64,000 nucleotides of DNA from Nitratireductor aquibiodomus NL21 = JCM 21793 (GCF_000615975.1 NZ_BAMP01000005.1:1-64000); one strand, 5' to 3'; shown: positions 55,361-64,000, numbered from the stretch's first letter. The notes: generated by a model from the letters alone, not told the origin. Numbers and translations are program-made.

Positions 55361-56007
55361 CACGACCACTCCACATCGAATTTCGTCACCACCTGATCGA
55401 TCTGCTCCGGTGTGAGAAGACGCGGCGAAAGCCCGCGCGTGAGAAGCGCGAGACGCGCCGTCTCTTCCAGTTCCTCGATCGCCTGACCGGCTGCCCGCAG
55501 GTCCTTGCCCGCCACCACCGGGCCGTGATTGGCCAGCATCACCGCCGAGCGCTTGCCTGCCAGTCCGCGGATCGCCTCTCCAATGGCCACGTCCCCGGGG
55601 ATGAAATAGGGAAGCAGCTTCACCTTACCGAGCTGCATGATGGAATAGGCCGTGAGCGGCGGAAACAGATTGTCCGGGTCGACATCGGGAAGAAGCGACC
55701 AGGCGACCGAGTGCGTCGAATGCAGATGCACGATAGCACCGGCCTTGGAACGCGTCTCATAAAACGCCTCGTGCAGGGGCATTTCCTTTGTCGGCTTATC
55801 GCCATCCACATGCCGGCCCGCCGCATCGAAACGGCTCAACCGGGCCGGATCGAGCGTGCCGAGCGTCGAGCCCGTCGGCGTCACCAGCAATCCACCGTCG
55901 CTCGTGCGGGCGGAAACATTGCCGGTGGCCCCATGCGTCAGCCCGCGCGAATGAAGCGAGGCGGCAAGGCTGCACATCTCCTCACGAAGCCTGCTTTCCT
56001 CGCTCAT
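55360..56007 (-). CDS. otnC: OtnC-like class II aldolase (3-oxo-tetronate 4-phosphate decarboxylase)
   Basis: A 215-aa zinc-dependent class II aldolase/adducin-fold enzyme. Metal His motifs HLHSTHS and the later ANHGPVV region, acidic EMPLHEAFY, and the substrate loop SARTSDGGLLVTPTG. In the OtnK pathway this protein decarboxylates 3-oxo-tetronate 4-phosphate to dihydroxyacetone phosphate. Overlaps otnK by ATGA. A fuculose-phosphate aldolase role cannot be excluded from sequence but is less consistent with the neighbours. Confidence 0.85.
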   Translation of the reverse strand: MSEESRLREEMCSLAASLHSRGLTHGATGNVSARTSDGGLLVTPTGSTLGTLDPARLSRFDAAGRHVDGDKPTKEMPLHEAFYETRSKAGAIVHLHSTHSVAWSLLPDVDPDNLFPPLTAYSIMQLGKVKLLPYFIPGDVAIGEAIRGLAGKRSAVMLANHGPVVAGKDLRAAGQAIEELEETARLALLTRGLSPRLLTPEQIDQVVTKFDVEWS

Positions 56008-57266
56008 GCCGCCTCTCCCTTCAACACATCAAGCGCCTTCATGAAAAACGCATCGTCACCAAAATTGCCGGATTTGAGCGCCACCCAGACGGGGCGGCCC
56101 GCAACCTTCAGCCCGGGCACGCCAGGCGCGATCTGCGGGCCAACCTCAAGCGCGGAGCAGTCGAGCGCTTCGACAACCGCACCCGACGTCTCGCCGCCCG
56201 CCACCACAAGCCGCTCATATCCACCGGCGACAAGCTGCACGGCGGTCGCAGCAAAAAAACCCTCAAGGGCTGAAGCGACCTCTTCCCGCCCGAACGCAGC
56301 CTGCGCCGCGCGCACCACTTCGGGATCGGCCGAGGAATAGACGAGCGGCGCGGCACCTGCGTCCTGCGCCCCGATCCACTCCACCGCTGCCTGCGGCGTC
56401 ATCGTGCCCGAAAGAACGGCCTCAGGCTCAACCCTGAGCGTGGGATGAAGCTTTGAATATTCGGCGATCTGCCGCCGCGTCTGGCCCGAGCACGACCCTG
56501 AAAGGATGGCCGCACGGCCTGACGATCCCTGCCAGCCCTCTCTGTTCTTTCCAAGCAGTCCCGCTTCACGGAAATTTGCCGCCAGTCCCAGTCCCAGCCC
56601 GGATCCGCCCGTGACGAGCTTCATGCCGCGCACGGCGGTGCCGATGCGATAGAGATCCTCGTCGGAGACCGTGTCGACGACAATGAGCGTCTTCCCCTCC
56701 GCCGCCGCCCGGTCAAGCGCATCGGAAATGGCCGCCGCCCCCTCGCGCACCGCCTGCGCGGAAACATGGCCCACTGCTCCGCCCGTCTGCGGCGCAAGCC
56801 AGCGGCGGATGTCTGCATCGCGCATCGGTGTGAGCGGATGATGTTCCATTCCGCTCTCGTTGAGAAGACGGTCATTCACGAAGAGATGCCCCTGGTAGAC
56901 CGTACGCCCCGTCGCCGGAAAAGCCGGACAAACCACCGTCTGCTCCGCACCGAGACGCTCCATCAGCGCATCGATGACCGGGCCGATATTGCCCTCCGGC
57001 GTCGAATCGAAGGTCGAGCAGTATTTGAAGTAGATCTGCCCCGCGCCCTGCTCCAGAAGCCAGTCAAGCGCCTCGAGCGACTGGCGGACCGCATCCGCCA
57101 CCGGAATCGTGCGCGACTTGAGCGCCACCACCCCCGCTTCCACGGAGGGATCGGCAGGGCCGTTCGGCACACCACAATACTGGATGGTCTTCATACCGCT
57201 TCTGGCCAGCATGTTGGCGAGATCGGAAGAGCCTGTAAAATCGTCCCCAATACAGCCGAGCAACAT
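56004..57266 (-). CDS. otnK: OtnK-like four-carbon acid sugar kinase (DUF1537)
   Basis: A 420-aa ATP-dependent kinase phosphorylating 3-oxo-tetronate at C4. N-terminal GCIGDDFTGSSDLANMLARSGM with FKYCSTFDSTPEGNIGPV and CPAFPATGRTVYQGHLFVNDRLLNESGMEHHPLTPM; the C-terminal nucleotide domain has LSGSCSGQTRRQI and VAGGETSGAVVEAL. Start 57266 follows a strong AGGAGGAGG; the longer frame would overlap the promoter region. First gene of otnK-otnC-otnI, divergent from the dehydratase gene. Confidence 0.9.
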   Translation of the reverse strand: MLLGCIGDDFTGSSDLANMLARSGMKTIQYCGVPNGPADPSVEAGVVALKSRTIPVADAVRQSLEALDWLLEQGAGQIYFKYCSTFDSTPEGNIGPVIDALMERLGAEQTVVCPAFPATGRTVYQGHLFVNDRLLNESGMEHHPLTPMRDADIRRWLAPQTGGAVGHVSAQAVREGAAAISDALDRAAAEGKTLIVVDTVSDEDLYRIGTAVRGMKLVTGGSGLGLGLAANFREAGLLGKNREGWQGSSGRAAILSGSCSGQTRRQIAEYSKLHPTLRVEPEAVLSGTMTPQAAVEWIGAQDAGAAPLVYSSADPEVVRAAQAAFGREEVASALEGFFAATAVQLVAGGYERLVVAGGETSGAVVEALDCSALEVGPQIAPGVPGLKVAGRPVWVALKSGNFGDDAFFMKALDVLKGEAA

Positions 57267-57486
57267 TCGCACCTCCTCCTTCGCGCATGCATCACGGCTT
57301 AATGCGACAACGTATCCATAAAAGTCAATGCAGATGAATGGGAGAGGTTCTGCGCGAATTCTGGACAAAGAAGGTCCGGGAAAATCTCACGAAACCGTGC
57401 TTTTTCTATTTGTTTTTCCTGATAAAATCAGCGCGAAGGAATCCGGCTTCGGCAACTCTCGAAATTCGGCGCAGTCTTGATTTTTG

Positions 57487-57494
57487 TGTATACA
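57487..57494. promoter_or_regulatory. TGTATACA-core site upstream of the dehydratase gene
   Basis: TGTATACA (57487-57494) with an ATTG flank on one side lies 52 bases upstream of the dehydratase ATG in an AT-rich divergent region (57267-57545). It matches the core of the sites at 53813-53830 and 61369-61384. Confidence 0.5.
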
Positions 57495-57545
57495 TTGATT
57501 GGCAAGAGGCTAGAATAGGCGCGCAATCGAATATCCGGAGACGAC

Positions 57546-59363
57546 ATGAGCAACAATCCCAAAGCCTCTTCCCTGCGCTCACGCGCGTGGTTCGACAATG
57601 CGGGCAATCCGGATATGACAGCGCTTTATCTGGAGCGCTACCTGAATTTCGGATTGTCGCAGGAAGAACTGCAATCCGGCAAGCCCATCATCGGAATTGC
57701 CCAAACCGGCTCCGATCTTTCGCCCTGCAACCGGCACCACCTGGAACTGGCGAAGCGCGTGCGCGAAGGCATTCGCGAGGCCGGCGGCATCGCCATCGAG
57801 TTTCCCGTTCACCCGATCCAGGAAACCGGCAAGCGCCCGACAGCGTCTCTCGACCGCAATCTCGCCTATCTCAGCCTCGTGGAAGTGCTTTACGGCTATC
57901 CGCTCGATGGCGTCGTGCTCACCGTCGGCTGCGACAAGACCACGCCGGCGCTACTCATGGCGGCAGCCACGGTCAACATCCCGGCCATCGCGCTTTCGGT
58001 GGGCCCGATGCTCAATGGCTGGTTCCGGGGTGAGCGCACGGGTTCGGGCACCATCGTCTGGAAGGCACGCGAGATGATGGCTGCCGGCGAGATCGACTAT
58101 GAGGGTTTCGTGCGGCTCGTCGCCTCCTCCGCGCCGTCCACCGGCTATTGCAACACGATGGGAACGGCCACCACGATGAACTCGCTGGCCGAAGCGCTCG
58201 GCATGCAGTTGCCCGGTTCCGCAGCCATCCCCGCGCCCTATCGCGACCGGCAGGAAATGGCGTATCGCACCGGCCTTCGCATCGTCGACATGGTTCATGA
58301 AGACATCAAGCCGAGCGACGTGATGACCCGCGAAGCCTTCATCAATGCGATCCGCGTCAACTCCGCCATAGGCGGCTCCACCAACGCCCCCATCCACCTG
58401 ACGGCTGTCGCCCGCCACCTGGGCGTTGAACTGTCCATCGACGACTGGCAGACCTATGGCGAGAGCGTGCCTCTCCTGGTGAACCTCCAGCCTGCAGGCG
58501 AATATCTGGGCGAGGACTATTACCATGCCGGCGGTGTGCCGGCGGTTGTCAATCAGCTCATGTCGGTCGGGCTCATCAACGAGGATGTCCTGACGGTCAA
58601 CGGCAAAAGCATTGGCGAGAACTGCCGCGATGCCGCCATCGCTGACGAGAAGGTGATCCGTCCCTTCGCCAACCCTCTCAAGGAGAATGCAGGCTTCCGG
58701 GTTCTGAAAGGCAATCTGTTCGATTCCGCCATCATGAAACTCTCGGTCGTCTCCGACGAGTTCCGGAACCGCTATCTTTCCAACCCCGACGATCCCATGG
58801 CCTTCGAGGGTCGCGCCATCGTGTTCGACGGGCCGGAGGATTATCACGCGCGCATCGACGATCCGGCACTCGCCATCGATGAGAAGAGCATCCTTTTCAT
58901 GCGCGGCGCGGGACCCATCGGCTATCCGGGCGCGGCGGAAGTGGTGAACATGCGCGCGCCCGATTACCTCATCAAGCGCGGCATCACCTCTCTGCCCTGC
59001 ATCGGCGATGGTCGCCAGTCCGGCACATCGGGCTCGCCGTCCATCCTCAACGCCTCGCCGGAAGCGGCCGCCAATGGCGGACTTGCGATTCTCAAAACCG
59101 GTGACCGCGTGCGCATCGACCTCAACAAGTGCACGGCAAACATTCTCACCTCCGATGAGGAACTGAACCGGCGCCGTGAGGAACTGGAGAAGGCCGGGGG
59201 ATATGCCTATCCCGCGCACCAGACGCCCTGGCAGGAAATCCAGCGCGGCATGGTCGCCCAGCTCGAAGCCGGCATGGTGCTGGAACCCGCCGTCAATTAC
59301 CAGCGGCTCGCACAGGGCGGAAAGGACGGCAACATGCCGCCAGTCCCGCGCGACAACCACTGA
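57546..59363 (+). CDS. IlvD/Edd family sugar-acid dehydratase
   Basis: A 605-aa iron-sulfur dehydratase that removes water from an acid sugar to give a 2-keto-3-deoxy acid. Cluster-ligand Cys residues are Cys61 ([10 protein letters not shown]), Cys129 (VGCDKTTPA) and Cys202 (GYCNTMGTA), and [20 protein letters not shown] follows. The sequence looks closer to L-arabonate/D-xylonate dehydratases than to IlvD. With the SDR and FAH genes further right it can form a non-phosphorylating sugar-acid pathway. Substrate not decided. Confidence 0.87.
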   Translation: MSNNPKASSLRSRAWFDNAGNPDMTALYLERYLNFGLSQEELQSGKPIIGIAQTGSDLSPCNRHHLELAKRVREGIREAGGIAIEFPVHPIQETGKRPTASLDRNLAYLSLVEVLYGYPLDGVVLTVGCDKTTPALLMAAATVNIPAIALSVGPMLNGWFRGERTGSGTIVWKAREMMAAGEIDYEGFVRLVASSAPSTGYCNTMGTATTMNSLAEALGMQLPGSAAIPAPYRDRQEMAYRTGLRIVDMVHEDIKPSDVMTREAFINAIRVNSAIGGSTNAPIHLTAVARHLGVELSIDDWQTYGESVPLLVNLQPAGEYLGEDYYHAGGVPAVVNQLMSVGLINEDVLTVNGKSIGENCRDAAIADEKVIRPFANPLKENAGFRVLKGNLFDSAIMKLSVVSDEFRNRYLSNPDDPMAFEGRAIVFDGPEDYHARIDDPALAIDEKSILFMRGAGPIGYPGAAEVVNMRAPDYLIKRGITSLPCIGDGRQSGTSGSPSILNASPEAAANGGLAILKTGDRVRIDLNKCTANILTSDEELNRRREELEKAGGYAYPAHQTPWQEIQRGMVAQLEAGMVLEPAVNYQRLAQGGKDGNMPPVPRDNH

Positions 59364-59404
59364 AGCAGACCGTCGAAAACACGCCACAGGGAGGAGGAAC
59401 CCGC

Positions 59405-60391
59405 ATGCGCATCCTGATTATCGGAGCCGCCGGCATGGTCGGTCGCCGGCTGGCCGAAAAGCTGCTCTCCGATGGCAAGCTCGGCAGCGAACGCATAGAA
59501 ACCATTCACGCATTCGATGTGGTCGAAGCTCCGCTCGCCCCGGCAAATGGCATTCAGATCGAGGCGCAGGCCGGCGATATCGCGGATGCAAAAACCGTCG
59601 AGGGGCTGATCGCGCAAAAGCCCGATGTCATCTTTCATCTGGCGGCCATCGTTTCCGGCGAGGCCGAGGTCGCGTTCCAGAAGGGCTACGGCATCAACAT
59701 GGATGGCACGCGCCATCTGCTTGAAGCCATCCGCCTTCGGGGCGAAAATGGAGGAGGCTCCTACCGGCCCCGCCTCGTCTTCACCTCTTCCATCGCGGTC
59801 TTCGGCGCACCCTTCCCCGACAAGATCGACGACGAGTTCTTCCGGGCCCCGCTCACCAGCTATGGAACGCAGAAGGCGATTGGCGAGCTTCTATTGGCCG
59901 ACTATACGCGAAAGGGTTTCATAGACGGGATCGGCATTCGCCTGCCCACGATTGTCGTTCGGCCCGGCAAGCCCAACAAGGCTGCGTCCGGCTTCTTCTC
60001 CGGCATCATCCGCGAGCCGCTCGCCGGGCAGGATGCCATCCTGCCGGTCCCGGACGATGTGCGCCACTGGGTGGCGAGCCCTGATGCTGCGGTGGGTTTC
60101 CTGCTGCATGCCGGCACCATGGACCTTGCGCAGCTCGGAGACCGGCGTTGCCTCACCATGCCCGGTCTCTCCGTCACCATTGCGGAGATGATAGAGGCCC
60201 TCGCACGCGTTGCCGGCCATGACGTCGTGGCCCATATAAAGCGCAGGCACGATCCGCAGATCGCCGCGATCGTGGATGGCTGGCCGCGTGATTTCATCGC
60301 CCGGCGCGCGCAGGAAGCCGGTTTCACGGCCGACCGGGATTTCGATTCCATCATACGCGCGCACATCGCTGACGAAGAGGCACGCAAATAA
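59405..60391 (+). CDS. denD: DenD-like D-erythronate dehydrogenase (extended SDR)
   Basis: A 328-aa NAD-dependent extended short-chain dehydrogenase/epimerase-fold protein. N-terminal GAAGMVGRRLAEKL nucleotide motif, SSIAVFG, and catalytic SYGTQKAIGELLL with Tyr and Lys. In OtnK clusters this family oxidises D-erythronate to 2-oxo-tetronate. It starts 42 bases after the dehydratase stop with GGAGGA upstream. Confidence 0.84.
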   Translation: MRILIIGAAGMVGRRLAEKLLSDGKLGSERIETIHAFDVVEAPLAPANGIQIEAQAGDIADAKTVEGLIAQKPDVIFHLAAIVSGEAEVAFQKGYGINMDGTRHLLEAIRLRGENGGGSYRPRLVFTSSIAVFGAPFPDKIDDEFFRAPLTSYGTQKAIGELLLADYTRKGFIDGIGIRLPTIVVRPGKPNKAASGFFSGIIREPLAGQDAILPVPDDVRHWVASPDAAVGFLLHAGTMDLAQLGDRRCLTMPGLSVTIAEMIEALARVAGHDVVAHIKRRHDPQIAAIVDGWPRDFIARRAQEAGFTADRDFDSIIRAHIADEEARK

Positions 60392-60530
60392 AGGGGTTGA
60401 AGCGGCCGAGGACCATTGACCGACGACATCCTTGCCTGTGAAGAACCGGTATGACGACGCCCATGCGCTTGGACATGACAGTGGATATCTGCCAACCATC
60501 GTCGGTAGGGCTGAACCGCACCGGGCAAAA

Positions 60531-61316
60531 ATGGAGGGGGTGCTGAGCACGAGCGAGCGCAGAAAGGTCGGAACCGCAGGACGGAAACCGGCAAGCAGGA
60601 GCGCCGATGCGCAGGCGGCGTCACGCCCCCGCCCGAGCCTGCAGGGCATCGCCAAGATGCCGGCACGCGACCGGGCGTATCACGAGCTCAAGTTCCGCAT
60701 TCTGGAAGGGCGGCTGCCGCCCGGCACCACACTTCTGGAAACCGAGGTTGCGAGCCTTCTTTCGCTCAGCCGGACACCCGTGCGCGAAGCGCTGATACGG
60801 CTTGAGGAAGAAGGGCTTGTGGATGTGCGGCCGCGCCATGGCATCACCGTCAAGTCGCTGTCGGTCGAAGAGATCGAACAGATCTACCAGGTCTTTTCGA
60901 CCCTCGAGGTCAAGGCGGCGCAGCTTACAGCGCGACGCGGCATCACGGCGGCCGACCATGAGCGCCTCGACGGCATCCTCACGCAGATGGAACGCGCCTC
61001 AAAGCGAGGCGACATTGAAGCCTGGTCCGAGCTGGATGACGAGTTTCATTCCGAACTGGTCGGCCTTTGCGGCAACCCGCGCCTGCAGGCCATGCTGCGG
61101 CAGCTCTGGGACCTGCAATACCACGCCCGTCGCGCGATCATAAAACTGCGTCCCCTGCCGATTGTTTCAGACCGGGAACACCGCGCAATCCTTGCCGCCA
61201 TCGCGGCGGGAAACGAAGAGGAGGCAACCCGCCTCCATCAGCAGCACCGCGATCGCGCCGACGAGCAGCTCGTCTCCCTCCTGCGCCGGCAGGCGACATT
61301 CCCGCTGAGCCAATAG
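60531..61316 (+). CDS. GntR family (FCD) transcriptional regulator
   Basis: A regulator of about 261 aa. A basic N-terminal extension precedes the winged helix (RAYHELKFRILEGRLPPGTTLLETEVASLLSLSRTPVREALIRLEEEGLVDVRP) and the FCD domain (WSELDDEFHSELVGLCGN, SDREHRAILAAI). The start is uncertain: the frame opens at 60432 and ATG 60531 lacks a good ribosome site. Lies between denD and the SDR-FAH operon, so it probably controls one or both through TGTATACA-core sites. Confidence 0.78.
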   Translation: MEGVLSTSERRKVGTAGRKPASRSADAQAASRPRPSLQGIAKMPARDRAYHELKFRILEGRLPPGTTLLETEVASLLSLSRTPVREALIRLEEEGLVDVRPRHGITVKSLSVEEIEQIYQVFSTLEVKAAQLTARRGITAADHERLDGILTQMERASKRGDIEAWSELDDEFHSELVGLCGNPRLQAMLRQLWDLQYHARRAIIKLRPLPIVSDREHRAILAAIAAGNEEEATRLHQQHRDRADEQLVSLLRRQATFPLSQ

Positions 61317-61368
61317 GGCATTTTTGCAGTCAGGTGGAGCCACGCGACAGCCGCACCAGCACCGGATA

Positions 61369-61384
61369 ACAATGTATACATTGT
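61369..61384. promoter_or_regulatory. GntR-type operator upstream of the SDR-FAH operon
   Basis: ACAATGTATACATTGT is a perfect 16-base palindrome, 57 bases upstream of the SDR start. It shares the TGTATACA core and the ATTG flank with the site before the dehydratase. Confidence 0.65.
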
Positions 61385-61441
61385 CCTTTTGCCGCGTCTG
61401 TGCGATGACAGCGAACGGAACAGAATGAGGAGGGGCCGTTC

Positions 61442-62175
61442 ATGAACCAGATCGATCTTGCCGGACGGAGGGCGATCATCACAGGCGGGGCGCAGGGCAT
61501 CGGGCTCGCAACCGCGGAGCGTTTCATTGCAAGCGGCGCAGAGGTCGTTCTTTGGGACATCAATGCCGCGAACCTCGACAGGGCAACAGACGCGCTGGGA
61601 GGCAGTGCATCTGGCCGTGTGGTGGAACTCACCGACGAAAGTGCCGTAAACGACGCCGCACGGGAAGCCGGCGCGATCGACATTCTCGTCAACAATGCAG
61701 GCATCACCGGCGGCAATGGCAAGACCTGGAACTGGCGCCGGATGTCTGGCGCCGCACGGTCGAGGTCAATCTCGTCGCCCCCTATCTCACCTGCCGCGCA
61801 CTCGTGCCAGGCATGATCGAACGCGGCTACGGGCGCATCGTCAACATTGCTTCCATAGCCGGCAAAGAAGGCAATCCCAACGCCTCGCACTACTCCGCCT
61901 CCAAGGCCGGCCTGATCGGGCTGACCAAATCGCTCGGCAAGGAGCTCGCCAAAACCGGCGTCATCGTCAACTGCCTTACCCCGGCGGCGGCCCGCACCCC
62001 GATCTTCGACCAGATGAGCCAGGAACACATCGACTACATGCTGTCGAAAATTCCGCTCGAGCGCTTTCTCGAACCGGCCGAGGCGGCTGCCATGATCGCG
62101 TGGCTCGCCTCGCAGGAATGCTCCTTCACGACAGGCGGTGTGTTCGACATTTCAGGCGGCCGCGCCGTCTACTGA
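61442..62175 (+). CDS. Short-chain dehydrogenase/reductase, frame broken once
   Basis: A 244-aa classical SDR after correction. N-terminal [20 protein letters not shown], then [32 protein letters not shown] with catalytic Ser/Tyr/Lys, and [13 protein letters not shown] at the end. The break at 61727-61729 (ACCTGGAAC) needs one G: NGKTW continues [15 protein letters not shown]. It likely oxidises a 2-keto-3-deoxy acid to the 2,4-diketo acid for the FAH-type hydrolase that follows 27 bases later. Confidence 0.83.
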
Positions 62176-62202
62176 TCAAGGCAAGTACAGAGGAATACCG
62201 AT

Positions 62203-63045
62203 ATGAAACTGTTGCGTTACGGTCCGGCGGGTCGGGAAAAACCGGGCATGCTCGCTGCCGATGGCACCCTGCGCGATCTTTCCGGCGTCGTTGACGATAT
62301 TGCCGGCGACGTCATTTCGCCGGCGGGCCTCGACAGGCTGCGCGCCATCGATCCGCAGACCCTTCCGGCCGTCGATGGAAATCCCCGCCTCGGCCCCTGT
62401 GTCGCGGGCCTTCAGAAGATCATCTGCATTGGCCTCAACTACTCCGACCATGCCGCCGAAACCGGCGCCGAACCGCCGGAAGAACCCATCGTTTTCGCCA
62501 AGGCGTTGAATGCCCTCTGCGGCCCGAACGACGATGTCGAACTCCCGCGTGGTTCAAAGGCGCTCGACTGGGAGGTTGAACTCGCCGTCATCATCGGCTC
62601 GAAGACCAAATATGTCAGCGAAGCCGACGCGATGGATCATGTCGCGGGCTTCGCCATCATGAACGATGTTTCCGAGCGCGACTTCCAGACAAAGCGCTCT
62701 GGACAGTGGACCAAGGGCAAAAGCCACGACACGTTCGGCCCGCTCGGCCCCTGGCTCGTCACCCGCGATGAAGTGGCCGACCCGCACAATCTGGGCATGT
62801 GGCTCGACGTCAATGGCGAGCGTCGCCAGACCGGAAACTCAAACACGCTGATCTTCAACGTGCCGCATGTCGTTTCCTACCTCTCGCAGTTCATGACGCT
62901 GATGCCCGGTGACGTGATCTCCACCGGCACACCGCCCGGCGTCGGCATGGGCATGAAACCGCCTCAATATCTCAAGGCTGGCGATGTCATGACGCTCTCC
63001 ATCGCCGGACTTGGCGAACAGCGCCAGACCGTCGTTCAGGCCTGA
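62203..63045 (+). CDS. Fumarylacetoacetate hydrolase family protein (2,4-diketo-3-deoxy-fuconate hydrolase type)
   Basis: A 280-aa metal-dependent C-C hydrolase. N-terminal MKLLRYGPAGREKPGMLAADG and IICIGLNYSDHAAETG; metal residues in WEVELAVIIG and NDVSERDFQ; KSHDTFGPLGPWLV and STGTPPGVGMGM. The N-terminus resembles enzymes cleaving 2,4-diketo-3-deoxy-L-fuconate to pyruvate and lactate; older annotations call these ureidoglycolate lyase. Third step of the proposed non-phosphorylating route with the dehydratase and SDR. Confidence 0.85.
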   Translation: MKLLRYGPAGREKPGMLAADGTLRDLSGVVDDIAGDVISPAGLDRLRAIDPQTLPAVDGNPRLGPCVAGLQKIICIGLNYSDHAAETGAEPPEEPIVFAKALNALCGPNDDVELPRGSKALDWEVELAVIIGSKTKYVSEADAMDHVAGFAIMNDVSERDFQTKRSGQWTKGKSHDTFGPLGPWLVTRDEVADPHNLGMWLDVNGERRQTGNSNTLIFNVPHVVSYLSQFMTLMPGDVISTGTPPGVGMGMKPPQYLKAGDVMTLSIAGLGEQRQTVVQA

Positions 63046-63066
63046 ACCGAAAAACTGGAGCCCGCC

Positions 63067-63990
63067 ATGAGCATCAAAAACGTCACCGTCATCGGCACCG
63101 GCATCATGGGTGCTCCCATGGCACGAAACATTGCCAGGGCGGGTTTCAGTCTCACCGTGTGGAACCGCACGCGCGCCAAGGCGGAGGCCCTTTCAGACGT
63201 TGCAACCGTCGTTGATGATCCCCGCTCAGCCGTCGCCAGCGCCGATGCCGTCGTGACAATGGTCGACAATTCACCCATCGTCACCCAGATCTATTTCGGT
63301 GAGAACGGCATCGTGGAAGCCGCACCGAAGGGCGCGCTTTTCATCGACATGTCGTCAATCCAGCCTGCGGTCGCGCGCGACCACGCCGATGCACTTTCAA
63401 AGACGGGGCACCGGCATCTCGACGCGCCGGTGTCGGGCGGCGAGAAAGGCGCGATCGAGGCAACGCTCGCCATCATGGCCGGCGGCGAAGCTTCCGATTT
63501 CGCAGAAGCCGAGACGCTTCTGTCCGCCATGGGTCGCGCGACCCATGTGGGCGTTCATGGTGCGGGTCAGGTCGCCAAGCTCGCCAATCAGGTGATCGTC
63601 GCCGTGACCATCGGTGCGGTTTCGGAGGCGATGCTTCTGGCGCAGGAAGGCGGCTGCGACCCGGCCGCACTGCGCGATGCGCTGATGGGCGGGTTTGCCA
63701 CCTCACGCATTCTGGAGCTGCACGGCGAACGGATGGTCGAACGCAATTTCGTGCCCGGCGGCCCGCTTGAACTGCAGCTCAAGGATCTGGAGAATGCGCT
63801 TGAAGTCGCCCGCAGTGCCGGGCTCTCGCTTCCCTTGACGGAAAAAACCCGCGACGCATTCCACACGCTGGCCCATGAGATGAAGATGGGCCGCCACGAT
63901 CACGCTGCCTATCTTCTCTGGCTCGAAGCCATCAATTCCGGCAAGCGGCTGGGCACGGGTGAAACCAGCGCCCCGCCGCTCAAGGCATGA
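63067..63990 (+). CDS. Beta-hydroxyacid dehydrogenase (GarR/LtnD type)
   Basis: A 307-aa NAD(P)-dependent dehydrogenase of the 3-hydroxyisobutyrate family. It has GTGIMGAPMARNIARAGF, DAPVSGGEKGAIEATL and catalytic Lys in GAGQVAKLANQVI. Candidates are tartronate-semialdehyde reductase or L-threonate dehydrogenase; the cluster makes the latter attractive. Begins 21 bases after the FAH gene. Its stop overlaps the next ATG. Confidence 0.87.
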   Translation: MSIKNVTVIGTGIMGAPMARNIARAGFSLTVWNRTRAKAEALSDVATVVDDPRSAVASADAVVTMVDNSPIVTQIYFGENGIVEAAPKGALFIDMSSIQPAVARDHADALSKTGHRHLDAPVSGGEKGAIEATLAIMAGGEASDFAEAETLLSAMGRATHVGVHGAGQVAKLANQVIVAVTIGAVSEAMLLAQEGGCDPAALRDALMGGFATSRILELHGERMVERNFVPGGPLELQLKDLENALEVARSAGLSLPLTEKTRDAFHTLAHEMKMGRHDHAAYLLWLEAINSGKRLGTGETSAPPLKA

Positions 63991-64000
63991 CGATCAGGCG
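63987..64000 (+). CDS. Start of a further gene in the same operon (cut by window edge)
   Basis: An ATG at 63987 overlaps the preceding stop as ATGA, the same coupling used repeatedly in this window, and reads MTIR before the edge. Product unknown. Confidence 0.35.

Noticed and set aside
57951-59387. A 478-codon open frame antisense to the IlvD/Edd dehydratase
   Set aside because: GC-rich coding shadow; the dehydratase has all three cluster cysteines.
12775-62175. Pseudogene decay as the explanation for the split genes
   Set aside because: Fourteen of fifteen breaks need just one restored base, no in-frame stops or large deletions accompany them, and whole operons are otherwise intact.
1-64000. 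CRISPR arrays, tRNA/rRNA genes, insertion sequences, integrases or phage genes
   Set aside because: No regularly spaced direct repeats beyond the Pho box, no cloverleaf-like or transposase/integrase-like sequence was recognised on reading the window.

Overview
The window reads as chromosomal DNA of an alphaproteobacterium of the order Hyphomicrobiales (Rhizobiales), probably near Mesorhizobium/Nitratireductor/Phyllobacteriaceae. This is inferred from the gene families: three TRAP transporters and several ABC importers, a deoC plus double-domain aldehyde dehydrogenase pair, a SorT-type sulfite dehydrogenase beside an ECF sigma/anti-sigma pair, and a RIME-like intergenic palindromic repeat. No rRNA, tRNA, CRISPR array, insertion sequence or integrase was recognised.

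Layout. 0-5.4 kb: a truncated glycine-rich small protein, a Na/Pi-cotransporter-like protein, and a 987-aa DUF6543-type toxin/effector with a C-terminal ADP-ribosyltransferase-like domain. 5.4-12.3 kb: divergent SorC-type regulator and an operon for an iron/hexose-phosphate-type ABC importer, a beta-CASP-like metallo-hydrolase and SurE. 12.3-15.8 kb: copper handling (DUF2946-like, PCuAC, SCO1, PepSY membrane protein). 15.9-19.0 kb: TakP-like TRAP system. 19.1-27.4 kb: pyrimidine cluster (TRAP, PyrK-like, PyrD-like, M20 amidohydrolase, PyrE) with a divergent XRE regulator. 27.5-33.8 kb: phosphodiester/glycerol-3-phosphate module (metallophosphoesterase, UgpBAEC, EEP phosphatase) with a four-repeat Pho box. 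33.8-38.7 kb: peptide-type ABC importer. 38.9-42.3 kb: deoC-aldehyde dehydrogenase. 42.5-46.1 kb: sulfite oxidation with ECF sigma/anti-sigma. 46.3-49.7 kb: HerA-like ATPase and GGDEF/EAL protein. 49.7-64 kb: acid-sugar catabolism (TRAP, PdxA2-like, OtnI/OtnC/OtnK, DenD-like, IlvD/Edd dehydratase, SDR, FAH hydrolase, beta-hydroxyacid dehydrogenase, two GntR regulators sharing TGTATACA-core sites).

A striking global property is that 13 genes are interrupted by 15 reading-frame breaks. Fourteen are each repaired by restoring one lost base, mostly in short homopolymers, and both sides stay family-like. I read these as sequence/assembly indels rather than gene decay, and annotate each split gene as one CDS. 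The most novel loci are the DUF6543-ART protein with its triplicated Trp motif, the SorC/ABC/beta-CASP/SurE operon, and the TRAP-coupled dihydroorotate/orotate salvage cluster.
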